A model generated the notes under the pieces. The model did no database searches. It worked only from the letters and a program-made list of their open reading frames with translations, and had not been told where the DNA came from. The position numbers were made by a program, and so were the translations under genes. A stretch of DNA of 64,000 nt from Nigrospora sphaerica (lineage: Eukaryota > Ascomycota > Sordariomycetes > Amphisphaeriales > Apiosporaceae): contig JAGVVL010000001.1 of assembly GCA_018287875.1 (NCBI GenBank), positions 3,906,001 through 3,970,000 of the forward strand, in the 5' to 3' direction. Position 1 is the first letter of the stretch; each line of letters starts with the position of its first letter. This document shows, piece by piece, positions 1-12,900 of the stretch.

Positions 1-3000
1 TGGTGGACGGGACGTGGAGGGGAAAGAAACGAAGAAGGGGGACTCAGCAGACGGGTTTCTTCCCTGGCCAGCCAACAAGGCAGCGCCCGATGGGCGCGTT
101 TGAAACGAGCATAGCCACTCGGGGACGGTGGTGAGATCCTATAGGGTGACGCTGGGCCGCTGGGTGGTGTGGGCAGCGAACGCCACTAATGCAGGAACAT
201 CACCGTCACTGGTTGCATGGAATCCACCACGGGATTCAAGGGGCCATCCGTTTGTCCGCCTTCCAGGCGCCTTCGGTTCGGCCGTCATCAGTCTTTGGCC
301 AGTCCCCAGCTGTGGGTACCGACATCGTACGGTGGCGACTGCCGTAGAGACTAGTACCGTTACCCAACCCGTCAGCTTTGCCCGGTCTCAGGCGAACATC
401 GATTCAGGGGGACCACGGCCGGGTGCATCTGTCTGTACCTTGGAGATGGGCGATGAAGGGGTGTCTGTACTCGGGCTTACCTGGGGGGTTTGGCGGAATG
501 GTTTGGGCTGAATGAATTGGCCTCAATGCTTGGCCCGCCGGCGGTCGTGGCCCTTTGGCTCCAGTACCAGCAACAGGACGGATCTGGGCGCAGTGATGGA
601 GGCGACCGTTGTCGGCAGAGGGGCCATGAGATAGCCGTTGCCTAGAACGCCGTCTTACCCCACAAACACTCTCAGAAGGGCTGCGCATGTACCGGCCTAC
701 GCGCCATGCCGTACTGACCGTGGCCAATCTTGCCGTGCTCAGCTGCCGCAGCATCGGGTATGGGAAGATGTAGGTGGCCTAGACTGGATGCGGGCAGCTC
801 ATCTTGGCGGGCGTGACATCGCTTCTGGTAACCGCTGGACCTGAAGCTACGTTGGCAGGTTGGTGAAGTTACCCGGGAAGTCCCAGGACTCCAGGGGAGA
901 AGGCAAGTGCTATGGAACCCTAGGTATGTAGAGCCTGGGGGTGCTGGGGACTGGTGGGAACGGCAACATGAATGTCCAATCAACTGCCTTCCAATCGCAT
1001 CGCGTCCCATCGCACCTGCACCGCCTTTGATGCAAGTCAATGACGAGCTGTGGACAAATCTCCATCCTATGGACACCAAACTACAAGGTTGAAAATAAAA
1101 ACAGACATAATGTACAGGCCCTAGCCGAGGCGGTCCGGCAACAGCGCACCCACCCATCCCGTGAGTCTATGTACCTAATGGAACGGGCTATTGAGGCTGA
1201 GGGTATGGAAACAATGCGGCCGCCTCTCTCCTGCAGACATGTACTACAGGTAGGTACTGCCTTTTCGGACCTTCCACAGTAAGTCGGGGTGTTTCAGGCT
1301 TCAATCCCTCGGCGCCAATGGCTTCGCTGAGAACTGTTTCGTGTGTTTCCTCATGTAGTTCGATTGCCCGCCACTGCACTGTGTAGACTGGCCAGCAGTC
1401 CTTTTTTCGAATGCAGGGATCGTCCGAGGGGTGGTGCAGCAGGTACAACGTGCATCCCGCCCATCCTTTTTGTCTACAACCCGAGAATCGAACCGCCACC
1501 TGTCGCATCGTGCGCTCCCCTGTCCCCAGTGCGTCGGGATTGCATCCCTCTCCCTCCTTGGGACATGCCATGGCAATGGCTTGCGAGGAGCGTGGAACCT
1601 CATCCCGCTGCACTATCCTCATTACTGCACCGTCTTACCGTCAGGGCTTTCCTTGGGTCTGTCATCTCCGCTTAGAGGACGGCGCCTGGAAGAAGGAGAT
1701 GACAAGGCGGGCGCAGCAGCGGCTCTGGCCTGGACCAAATGATCGCCAGAGCTATGCTCGGGCTGGGTTCCGAATCCGATGGTCCAGCTACCCGCTGTTC
1801 TTGGGACTGTACCCTGTGTCCGATATCTGTACCCGACTTGCCGACCTGTTTCCACTGCGGGCTTTGGCACCCGGCCGGCCCCCATCACTTTGGTTCGTCA
1901 TATCGCTTATTGGCCGAGCCAGGCAAATCCGATCGCTTTGATGGCCGCTCTCGACGGTCCGGCTGGCGGCCCGCGCGCTCTCTGCTCAATCTCGCCCGTT
2001 CCAGTGCGTCCGTTGTCGAATCCGGGGGTTCGCCGTTGGCCCGGGCCCCAAGAGCACATTTTACACTCGCGACCCGTGTGGCCGTTACCGTCACATCGGT
2101 TGCCACCCGGGTTATGTTCACTCGTTCAGGGAGCGGCTTGAGATGGGAGATGCGAATGCTATCCCCGTCCCCCAGCCCAGAGCACGAATGATCACATGCG
2201 CCTACATGACTCCGGCCGACAAAATTACGTGCCTGTATATGTGGGCAGTGAGAGCACGAGGCCTCAATCCGAATGCCGGCACTCTTGCTGCCGACGTCGT
2301 GGTGCAACGATTACTCGATGCCGGGCGGTCAAACCGGTTCTAATCGCTGTTCAGGTTCCTGCCCCTCGGCGGGATCGACATGCATCAAGGTTGAGGGTGG
2401 TCAACAAGCTTTGCACATCTCCCTTGTCCAAGCCACTGTTTGTTCGGATCTTGGTCACAGGTAGACTGCCCCTCCCTAGCGGCAGCGACGGCGCATAAAC
2501 GATATGCTATTCCGCTCGCGTCACGGCGCCCGCACTGTGCTAATGGGCTGCCATGGACTTCCCTGTTTCTCTTTCAGCCTCACACTCGTGCACAACTCCA
2601 GGGTGGCGGAGCCCATGCAATTGCCGGCAGCCCCCAGATTTTGAGGTACGATTGCCTGTTCGATCGTCATCCGAAGCGTCCGCCAGCCGTGCTGCTCGTT
2701 AATTCCAGACGCACAGAGCCCTGAGCCCTAGTCCATGCCGTCGTTTGCGGCGCCATCATGGCCGCGTCTGCTTTGCCGGCCAGAGCTGGCGAGAGAACAT
2801 GCCACTCGCCATGGGTATACCTGCTCAATCTCCAGAGCCCCTCGAACGGTGAGCTTCGCTGAAGGTGTCCGAGGTCCATGCGCCGACCAGCACCAGCAGC
2901 GACGTAGCATTTCAGGCACATACCATTGTATCCGCCCTCCATGCTTGGCGGGGCAGGCAGGGGGTTTCAGGTGGGGACAGATTCTGCTCCCTCGTGTTTT

Positions 3001-4437
3001 TCAGAACATGCGAGAGTTGTTACATTGGCCAGACGAGCATTCTCTTTCCCATCACCCACACATACACTCCTTCTCTCTCGCTCCCGCTGTCCGGTCTTGA
3101 TCTGGGAACCCGGAGCCAGCGGACGAAGCGGTCAGTCCGGCTTGCCCGCCAGCATTCGCAGCCGACGCTTCCAACCATAGAGATGCTCCTGCCCTCCCTC
3201 GTTAGGAGGGATGTAGGTACTTGTGCTGTATGCTGGGTAGAGGACTCACCTAGGCGACGGGCGCGTCCAATTTACGCGAGCGCGTCCTGTGCGCCCGCAG
3301 AATTTGCCCAAGACCACCAGTCACTCGTCGGCGGCACCCGCTGCCCGAACCACTGGCTCACTGAGGTGCGCGGCGTCGCGCCCGTCTCGGTCACGATGGC
3401 CCGGCCCCACCGAGTGTAAGTGGTAAGTAGGGAAAAAGGAGACGCTGGCTGGCGGCTACCGCCGGTGTCGGCCGTCATCGATACCACCCGTAGAGGACGT
3501 CTCTGGCAAGCCTTCAGCTCTTTGTGCCCCGCGGCTATGCCGCCGCTTCTTTTTCTGCAACGGCCCCCGGCTCAGCCCAATGGCCACCGCGCCGGCCGCG
3601 CTGGGCGGCCGCCACCCACCTGTCCGATCCCGTTGCTTGTCTCCCCATCGCGCACTGGGCCACGAAAGTTGCTCTACGCCAAGGGGACGACGCCAGGCGA
3701 GGAGCCGCCCCTAAGTCAAGCTGTCATGCATGTAGGGCACATGGGGGGTATGGATTTCTTCGCTGTGTCACCCCATCGCCCCCGCCCCCAAAAAGGCTGG
3801 CTTACTTACGGCTCCCGCACAACGCATTACGCGCCCTCGGCATCCGTACAACGCCACTAAATTTCACTTACAACGTAGCCGCTTTCAACGCCTCTGTAGC
3901 CGCAGTCCCTCACTTCCCTCCCAGGTCAGCCGGGCTGGCGCGGCCCAGTCGGGCGCGCTATGAATAGCATGAGCGAGCTTGGGAACATTGCCGGCTTCTC
4001 AGCTGCTAGGTACTATTTGTGGTCACATGGATCGACCGAACTTTCTGCGTCCAAAGAGCTTGTATTGGAGGTTCAGCAGGGGGTCGTCAGGTCGGAAATC
4101 AGACAGGACGGAACCGGACGGCCTCGTCGTTCGCTATTCCTGGGTACGGCGGGTACAGCCCCAAGCATACACGCTTGCTCTCGGTTCAATGCTTGGGCTT
4201 CATTCCCGGCCGGCGCATGGACGCTGCCAAGTTCCAGAGGATTGCTGACCCGAGCACTCACCAGTTGACGCGTCAAGTCATCGTAACCTGACCGTGGCAG
4301 CAAGGCATAGCACCAAATAGCTAATTTTCTTACTCCAAGAACCAGGTCTCGGAAAGGGGCCGGTACGGCCACGAGCTTGGTCGCCCGTACGACGCTGCTC
4401 ATTTCGAGTTGCTGACCCCGCCAAGGCAGTTTGTAGT
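1..4437. other. Left intergenic stretch, no gene recognised
   Basis: Many overlapping short ORFs occur on both strands, but none has a recognisable domain, a convincing splice pattern or consistent codon bias. Several TAGGTA-type words occur (near 920, 1245, 3206 and 4005), a mark of spacer DNA elsewhere in this window. The right part must hold the 3' UTR of the VMS1-like gene, which is transcribed leftwards and stops at 4438. I see no tRNA or transposase. Confidence 0.5.
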
Positions 4438-6469
4438 TCATCCCCCGCCCTGCATTCTCTTGATCCGTTCCTCGGCGGCTCTCGCTCTCCTTTCTCGGTC
4501 TAGCCTCATCTTCTGCTCGGGGGTAAGGCCTCTGGCTTCCTCTTCTCGTTTCTCCTGCGCCGTCTTGGGCACCCCGCCGCCCAGGACCCCTCTCGGCTTC
4601 GCAGACTTGTCGCTGACCTTTGGCCCCTCGGTGCGTAGACGGGCCTCTTCTGCTTTCTTTCGATCCGCCTCCTTCTTCTCGGCCTCCGTTCGCTCTCGCT
4701 CTTCGCGCTTGTCGGCCTCATCGCGCTTCATGGCCGGGGGGACGTTCGCAGCGTCCCAATCCCACTTGTCCTCGCCCAACTCATCCCGAGCGACCCGAAA
4801 CGCATCCCTGGTTGCCCTGTCCCCGGCGAGATCGAACGCCGTCTTGCCGTCCTGGTTCTTCAGGCTCGGGTCGGCGCCAGCCTTCAAAAGTAACCCCAAG
4901 ACCAACGGGGCGGAGTTTTGGCTTGCCGCCATGTGTAAGCATGTTGGGGCGTGGTGGTTTTGCTGTGAGTCCTGAGGCTGGAATAGAAAATTGGCTGAAA
5001 GTTCGTTGTTCTTGAGATACGACAAAAGTGCCGGCAGCTTTGACCTTCGTATGAATGCCTGCAGCTGTGAGGTGTGGAGCAAAGCCGTCTCTTCCTCTTC
5101 GGACAGCTTCGGCGGCGCGGGTTTGGCGGGTTTGGGGGCGGCGGGCTTTGCCTGCGTCTGCGGCGCCTCCTTCACGACCTGGTTCGGATCAAACTCGCGG
5201 ACCTTTAATCGGGTCAACTCGATGAACGAGCGCATCAATTCGTTCTCGGTTGCTCGGCGTGTGTTGAAGGGAAACCCGCGTATCCTGGGGTCGTTGGCCT
5301 TCAGCACTTGTCCGTCGTACGGCCCAAATAGCGTCCGACGATTCGTCGAACCTGACGCGCGAATGAACAGCAGCTCGGATGTGTCGAGCAGACCCTTCCA
5401 CTCTTGAAGCAGCTGGCGAACGTCGTCTACCAGGGCTTGCTCGTTATAACGACGGATACTGGAACCAGCCGAGTTGGCCTTGCCCTTGGCATTGTCGTTG
5501 GCGGACTGCGAACCACCTTGCTTCCTTCGGGTCGTGTATCTGTGGAAGGTCTTGTGGGCCAGGACGGTGGCCTCACGGTTTAGAGGTCCCGTCGACGCAT
5601 GCTTGGTTTGGCGTGGTGCCAGGGATACCACCATGGCGGCGAAATGACCACCGCCGATCATGCACAGGAAGATATGCGGGCCTTTGAAGGCGGCCTGTTC
5701 CATATCAATAGTTGAGCCTGGCTTTGGTGCCGGCAGCGGCTCGAGTTGCTTCTTCTTGATGAGGTCGACCACCTGGGACTCGTCTATGGCCTGGTCCGAA
5801 CTCAGGATGGAGCGGTAGACGCCAAAGTAGTTGTTGGGTGGTAGCACGGGCGACGTGAGCCAAACCAGCGGTGCTTTGCCGGCCCCGCGGGGCTTTTTCC
5901 TGAGCAGGCCATCCTGATCGTCGTCTGCGTCGTCCCCTTTGTGGTTGCGATCAGCCAATATGGCCTGCTTCTTCAGCAGCGCGGTAAGTGTGCTATCGCG
6001 TTTGTCTTCGTCATCGTCGTCCGAGTCGGACGAGTCGGAGCCTGAGAGACTCTCGTCCAAATCGACGATCAGCTTTTCGAAGTCGGCCTCGGAGACGGGA
6101 TCGCGGCCTCGGAGTTTCTGCTTGAGGTTGTAGTGGTGCAGGTCGGACTTCTGGTGACCCCGGTGGTCCTCGACGGATGTGAAGGAGAGGGAGCAAAGAG
6201 AGCAGCTTTGCGCGCCGACGAGGGATTCCGAGGACGCAGAGCGCGGCGCCTGCTCGGGCTGGGGGGCTTCGAGCGCCTCTTCGGGCTGCAAATCCTGCGA
6301 CTCCTTCAGGGCCAAGGTATCAAGCACCTGGGGAGGTAAATCGTAGACTGTAAGACCGAGTCCGAATGCTGTTAGTGGCGTTGTTCGGCTGCAACGTCAC
6401 AATGGTTCTGCCTTCGCAAGACTCACGGTAGAGCGGGCGGCGCAGGAGGTCATCCGTCTTGGTCTCCAT
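4438..6469 (-). CDS. VMS1: VMS1/ANKZF1-type peptidyl-tRNA hydrolase (VLRF1 domain) of ribosome quality control
   Basis: Releases nascent chains from tRNA on stalled 60S subunits and works with Cdc48 in ribosome quality control and mitochondrial stress (family knowledge). Two exons, 6427-6469 and 4438-6347, joined over a 79-bp GTGAGT...ACAG intron, give 650 aa starting METKTDD. The sequence shows a C2H2-like zinc finger (about residues 63-85), an acidic Ser/Asp linker (about 115-130), and a VLRF1 domain with GGGHFAA and the catalytic GGSQ loop, whose Gln is about residue 295. An ankyrin segment follows at about 480-530, then a charged coiled-coil tail. Residues 632-642 fit the Cdc48/VCP-interacting motif RX5AAX2R. 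All elements of an active enzyme are present. The start is the first ATG before the short first exon; the RPLYLYDLPPQVL run across the junction supports the splice. Confidence 0.93.
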
Positions 6470-7507
6470 AGCGCGCGTCGATGGAGGGGTGGCCCGATGC
6501 CCCAGGAGACTTTGGGAGGAGAGGGGAGAAGGGAGTGTCTTTCGGTGTTGGTAATTGCAAGTTGCGCCCGGCCAGAAGACGAGAGCCGACGTGCCTAAGT
6601 TGCAGGGCGATTATCTGGATTGCAGCTGATTAGAGCCTGGGCTGCGATGACTCAATTGGCCGACCAACCCGGAGCTGGAGCTGGAGTTGCCGGGCTGTGA
6701 CGTTTTCCGGCTCCACCCACTCTGGCCCCCGATTCTCTTTCTCATCTACACTAAGTGTACATGGACTTCATGTACATGGTCGATACCACCTTCTTACCTT
6801 CATCCGCGGCCTTTTCTTTAATGATGATGTCCTAAAGCGATCAGCCGCAAAAACGGCACAATAATGTGCCATTCAATGCTTGCCGTCTCATGGTTTTTCC
6901 GTAGGAAAAGTGACCGGCTTTCTTCCCTACTATCAAAGACGGCGCCCACAGACTAAGGCGTGAAAGAAGCATAGCTGTTCGAATCACACCGAAGCCCAGG
7001 CGACTGGGGAAGAGAAGGGGAGCCAGTTCCTCAGGATGGCAATGCCCCTTCTATCCTTTGCCTCTACGACGCCTCCTCGTAAGCTCATTGTAACCTAGGT
7101 ATGTTCGAGAACCTGCATGACATATATAACCGGCCGTACATGATGTCCTGGTGCCAGCTCTCCTACTCCGTTCATCGGGCAAAAGCAAGAGAGAAACAAT
7201 CATCCGGCTTAACTGACCCTGGAAAGACGTTGCCATTTAACGCTCTCCATTTGTGTATACTTCTCTCTAGAATTGCTTCTTTTGCCCCCCAACTAATCCG
7301 CGCCTGCTTACGAATCTCCAAATCACCCAGCATGTGCAGCTGCCAGACCAGGACTTCCGTCTTCGAGGCGTGCGGCCAAAAATTGCGGAGGCGCATCCGA
7401 TGCAGTAAAGCAAGACTACAAGCTGCCACTTTTCTTCACATGGACTCTCTTATGGGAAAGTGCAGGTCTGATAAGCTGAAGAAGGTCAAGGTGGGACTCT
7501 GCTGCCA
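6470..7507. other. Spacer with the VMS1 promoter
   Basis: Upstream region of the leftward VMS1-like gene. It holds AT-rich runs near 6740-6900 and an AACCTAGGTA word near 7090. Short ORFs on both strands from 7050 show no recognised domain. Confidence 0.4.
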
Positions 7508-8455
7508 ATGCGAGGCGCACTTCCGCCCTTTCCGTATCAACAACCCCGGGCACGCCGAAAGATATCTCGCCTACAAGCAGGTTCATGGCCTGTACGAGGT
7601 AGAAGCCAGCGTCATACTCGCCGACGCTATCTTTACTCGCTTCAATATGCGGAAGTGGCATGGCCAGAGCCCCATGCGGGTGACGCCCCCCACTACTCGA
7701 GACAGCTGAGTCCGGAAGGCTTCGAACAGACCGCTCATGACGCTCTTCCTCCGAAATACGGGAATGCCGCGAGCGACTGGTCCTGGGCCCCCACCCTTGT
7801 GAAGCCCCGAGTAGGAGATAGTTGCCCGGCTCGCGTCGATATTTACTTTTCGGTCCTCACGGAGCGTCCGGACTGTGACGAGGCCTGCGCAGCGTCACGA
7901 GGGAAGGACCGCGCCCGCTCCGGCGCCAAGATCCCGAGGCTGTACCGGGGCAGCGACATCAAAGAAACGACTCTGTACGTGCCTCGCGACAGTGTCCTGA
8001 TTTTCAACCAGCCGGTGCGCCTGGCGGGCGCCTGTCCGCGGGTGGCCTGGTAGCGGTGCGACCGGCGCTCGTGGACCCGGTACGCCAAGGCCGAGTGGAC
8101 GCCGGCGCGGCGCCCAGTCGTCCGGCCCCGCAGCGCCTCGTAGGTGCCGGTGCCACGCGCCGAGTGCCGCCCCATCGTCCACGGCTGCCCGGACCACGGG
8201 CCGTCGCGGGTCCCGGGCTGCGCGGCCTGCCGAGCCAACTTGTTCAAGGAACACGGGATCCCCGCGGCTGGCGACGCTCGCGCGCCCCGGTGCCGGTCCG
8301 CCCCGCCACGCTTGGTCCGCATCACGCACCCCGGCCGGGGCTACACGTGCGCGGCGCAGGCCATTTGTTTCTGCGCCGAGCTCGGAGCCGAGAACTGCTT
8401 GCCCTGCTCCGAGAGAAATGAGCAGATTAGGACGTTGCAGGCCCGGTTCATTTGA
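7508..8455 (+). pseudogene. Possible Cys-rich gene or gene remnant
   Basis: One reading frame gives protein-like sequence from about 7670 to 8050 (including WAPTLVKPRVGD and DIYFSVLTERPDCDE). It continues in the same frame to 8455 with a Cys-rich end (GCPDHG, PGCAACRANLFKEHG, YTCAAQAICFC, NCLPC). Two in-frame TAG codons, at 8051 and 8141, interrupt it. Either these lie in an intron (a weak GTGCGC donor at 8015 to a TAG acceptor at 8143 would remove both, 129 bp, in phase), or the gene is broken; both stops could come from CAG by C-to-T change. I do not recognise the family. The opposite strand is also open here, so even the strand is uncertain. Confidence 0.3.
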
Positions 8456-9267
8456 GGCCCCCGCCCGTCCCATCTGGTGAACCAAACACATTTACGTGAT
8501 GGTCAGGTAAGTTAGGCTTGAGCTTTTCCATCCGTCTCATGGACGCGAGACATTTTCCAAATTTTCTGTTTGAAAGAAAGAGTCTGTAGCTCTACAAACT
8601 GACCACTGGGCACTATACTCTACGTGTATATATGTATATGAAGAACGCCCAGCTCTAGGTACGCGCTACCAAATATCGCAGAGACAGTTACTACCAATAC
8701 ATTCTACGTAGCTCTTCGGAACCGGCTACGCTCCCGACTGACTCGGGGCGAAGACCATCACGTTCCATTCCGCTCGTACCCTTCCACTTCAGTATTAGCA
8801 TGCCGTGACCCGGGGGCACGACTGCCCTTGGGCCCGCGAGGGAACGCGCGGGGAAGGGGCCCAATCGTGGACCATTTTCTCTCCCACACCCCCCTTTGAC
8901 TCCAAGCCTAAGTGAAAAAGGCGGATCCGGCCTGGGGGAGGGGGGAAAACGAGGCCCGTCTGAAATCATCGGGAGGGGTTTCTCGGCGTTCGACCCCAAA
9001 AACCCCCGCAGCCGTCGAAACCTTAAGGCGGGGAGACGGGCAGGGCCCGCGAAGGGGACGGTTACACGACGCGCCATCCGGCATAAATAGCAAGCTATCT
9101 CCGCACTTTGGCCCTCTGGCGCCTTGGAGGGAAACGTAGTTCTGCGTCTTGTCTCCTGTCCACCACGCAAGAAGCGGGCACGCACTGTATTAACCGATCC
9201 AGCGGGTCCCGTCTCAGACATACACGCCCACATCTACCGCGAACGGGAAGGGAAACACGTCGTCGCC
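8456..9267. other. Spacer upstream of the small gene
   Basis: No coding signal recognised. A CATAAATA box lies at 9082-9089, about 180 bp before the next start codon, and could serve as its TATA element. A CTAGGTAC word occurs near 8655. Confidence 0.4.
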
Positions 9268-9641
9268 ATGTCCAAGTCGTCCCTCAAGGCCAAGGAGAAG
9301 TACAATGAGATGTTGAACGACGCCGGCCGGGCCGATTGGGTCTGTGAGTCACCCGTCTCTCCCCCTTTCCTTCTTGTGTGCGCGCGAGGGGGCAGTCCTG
9401 CCCGAAGGAAGCCCTGGTACCCCCTCCCTTTATTTTCCCCTTCCCTCTTCAAGACACACCGGAGTGACACGTCTCCGCCCCTCTCCCCCAAGGCCGGAAC
9501 AACCGCATCAGCAACGGCCGGTACCCGTCGTCGGGCAAGTGCGACTCCGTGGCCCACGTCGACCACGCGCCCAGCCGTCGCGGCAGCACTGGGAGCATTT
9601 CGGACAAGATAAAGGACTGGATGAACCGTCCGGCCTTCTAG
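9268..9641 (+). CDS. Small hypothetical protein, 74 aa
   Basis: Two exons, 9268-9343 and 9493-9641, join over a 149-bp intron with a GTGAGT donor and a pyrimidine-rich CCCCCAAG acceptor. The product starts MSKSSLKAKEKYNEML and ends DKIKDWMNRPAF. It is basic and Ser/Gly-rich in the middle, with an amphipathic start, two Cys and no signal peptide or membrane segment. An in-frame upstream ATG at 9124 would add 48 residues of poor composition, so 9268 is preferred. Its stop lies 286 bp from the stop of the convergent P-type ATPase gene. I do not recognise the family; the clean splice and strong codon bias argue that it is real. Confidence 0.65.
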
Positions 9642-9927
9642 TCGGCGTTCAAGAGCCCCGTATTCGATTCGTAACAGCGTGGGGGAATACACGTATACTA
9701 TTGGGAACCTGTCTCGCGCGGGGCACTTGGGCGGGTTTTTTAAGGGGTTTTCACATGTCATGGGAGTGTCCATGGGCCATCCGTACCGCCAACAACAAGA
9801 TTGAAATAAATGGTATATCGGAATTAAATCTCTGGCCGGCTCCGCTACCTGGCCCCTAACGCCTTTGCCGATGACAAGTCGTAGCCTCCGTTCGCCCCAT
9901 CTCGCCGGGCCATCCCACGGCGGGTTT

Positions 9928-12900
9928 TTACCAAGCAAGCTTGGCCAGCAAGCTGTTGGGGTACTTGCGGATGAGGAACTTGCGGCCCTCGTCCATGAAG
10001 AGGATGAAGAGGCCGAAGGCCATGGGCAGGAAGTAGTGCTCGGCGGGGACCCGGGACGTGCCGAGGACGTCCTGGAACACGGGCACGTAGAGCCAGAAGA
10101 TGGCCATGACGAGCGCGAATATGATGGCGGGGAAGAGGTACAGGTTCTGCGACGCCTTGTTCAAGGCCGGCGGGTGCTGGAAGATGCTCCAGCGCCGGGT
10201 CCGGACCGCCATCAGATTGAACCATTGCCTGTGGATGGGGGTCAGCCGTCGTGTTCGGGATGGCAAGTTAGGAAGCGGGGGGGGGAGGGGACAGAGAGAA
10301 CTTACATCACGACAAGGTTGATAAAATACACGGAGGAAGCTTCGTTCAGTCGCTGGGTGTAGTAGTCGGGGTCGATCCAGTCGGGGCTGTTGTCGAAGCT
10401 GAACCACAGCTTGCTGAATGGGATGCCGCTTCTCTCCAGATACCAGTAGGCCATGGCGAAGGAGGCCAAGGTCTCGATGACGCCCAGGACGCCGTAGGAC
10501 TGGATCACGAGCTGCCAGTTCACCAGACGGTCCTTCTTGATGTTTCGGGGCTTGCGGAGGAGAACGTCGGCCTCGGGCTTCTCGTACGAGAGCGCCGTCG
10601 CGGCAGCGCAATCGGTGAAACAGCTACCGACGGCTAGTTAGCGTCCGACGAACAGGAAGTAAAAGTTGTTACCTAAGCTGGGAGAGGGGGGGTGGAGTCC
10701 TTACCAGATAATAATCATGAGAAAGGAGGACAGAATCTGCGGGAGCCCAAAGACGACGTTGGTCATGACGGGCCAGAACTCGGCAAAGGAGCCGGCGGGC
10801 AGCAGGTAGCAGATGACCTTCTTGAGGTTGTCGAAGACGACGCGGCCGTACTGCACGGCCTCAACCATGGAGGCGAAGGACTCGAGCAGGACCATGTCAG
10901 CGGCCTCGACGGCAATGTCGGAGCCGCCGCCCATGGCGATGCCAACGTCGGCGGCCTTGAGCGAGGGCGCGTCGTTGACGCCGTCGCCCGTCATGGCCAC
11001 GACCTCGCGCTCCTGGAACTCGCGGACGATGCGCAGTTTCTGCTCCGGCGTCGTGCGCGCGAATACGATCTCCTCGTACTCGGTCAGCGCCGCCCACTGG
11101 TGCTCGTTGAGCCCGAGCAGCTCCGGCCCGCTGAGCACAATGGCCTTACGCACTGTCGCCGGCCCACCCGCCGCCGCCGGCTCCCGGGGCAAGGCCGAGA
11201 CCCCGTCCACGAGCGTGGACGCCACGCTGACGATGCCGGCGTCCTGGGCGATGGCGAGGGCCGTGAGCGCAAAGTCGCCCGTGACCTGGTAGCAAATGAG
11301 TCAGCTTGTCCTCCTCCCCTAGAGGGGCCCTTCTGGATCCCAATGCAGGTAATGTGGGGCTTACCATGAAGAAACGAATACCAGCACCGCGTAGCGTCGA
11401 GACAACGGAGCGAATCTCGGGCCGCAACGGGTCAACAATGGCCACAAGGCCGACCAGCGTCAGTCCACTCTTGGCTTGCTCGAACATTTCGTCCTCGAAC
11501 TGGCTGGTGCCGGTTTGGTGGCCGATATTCTCCCTGGGAACGATCTTTCGGGCCAGGAGAATGCACCGCTTGCCCTGACTGCTGTAGTTGTTCTTGACCT
11601 GCTCCATGGTCGCACGCATATCCTGATCCAGCGGCTGGGTATCACCGGCACTGGTGGTGTAATGCGAGCAACGGCCAATCAAGACATCGGGGGCTCCCTT
11701 GATGGTGAGGAGACTGGAGAATGCGGTCAGAAAAAAGCGGCCAAAGGGCGTTAGGGACGGCAACTCACGTATCCTCCGGCCGGAAGGTGTCGGCCTCTCC
11801 CTGTGGAAGCGTGTCTGCCAGCGAGTCGTTCTTGAACAGGTTGAAAGTGCGAACCATGTACTTGTTCTTCGAGTTGAAAGCCAGCTCATAAGTTCGCTGC
11901 CAGCTGTGGCGAATCTGGTTGACGGGGCCGAATCGCTCGGAGAAGCGGAGGATCGCCTGGTCGGTTGCGTCTCCATAGATGCGCCTCTGGCCCAGGGGGA
12001 GGTGGTTCGTGGCGGCGTCAAACTCGGCGGCGTTGCAAAGACCAGCCAGGACTCTTAGCTGATTCAAGCCGCCTGTGGCCGTTTCGGGGGCAGCAGGGGC
12101 CTCGCTCTTCCCAAGGTCTTCATCGGGCAAGGCGTGGTTCATCGTGTGCGTTCCGATCGTGCTGTCGGCCACCGTCATCCGATTCTGGAGCTCTTGTTAG
12201 GGACGGAGATCGACCGGACATGTGAGGAAGCAAGGGTTCTCACCTCAGTCAGTGTGCCCGTCTTATCAGAGCAGATGACAGAGACGGAGCCCAGCGTCTC
12301 GACCGTCTTCAAAGACTTGCACAGGACCTTGTTTTGTCGCATGATGTTGGCCGTGATGGTCAGGCCGGCCGTCAGGGCGATGGGCAAGCCTTCGGGGATG
12401 AAGGCAATGGCGACGCTGACGCAGCTGACAATGAGTGTAGGGACGGAAATCCAGTCCGGGTGGGCAGTCCTAAGCCAAGCGCCCCTGAAAACATTTGTCA
12501 ACGATCCGGATGCGGATGGGGGTTAGTTGATGGCGTGGCATAAACTTACCAGACAACCAACACAATGGTGATCATGGTTACCATGATCGAAGTGATGATG
12601 ACGACAAAGTACAGGATCTCGCGCTCCAGGGTGGTCATCTTGGTCTTGGGCTCATTGGTCAGCGTGGCAATGCGGCCAAAGACAGTGCGGTCGCCCGTGT
12701 TCACCACGAGGCCGACACAAGAACCCGTTGTACAATGAGTGCCCTGCAGTCCGATGCAGCGAGTCTCGAGGTAGTTGGGGTCCGTTGAGTCGATCGATCC
12801 GGCCAGAGGTACAGATTCACCCGTCAAGATACTCCGGTCGAACTTGGCATCGCTGGAGACCTGAAGGAAGCGCAGGTCGGCCGGGAGCTTATTGCCGGCC

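Noticed and set aside
1440..1560. GGTTCGATTC box on the minus strand, tRNA-like
   Set aside because: The flanking bases do not form a T-stem and no A box or acceptor stem is present.
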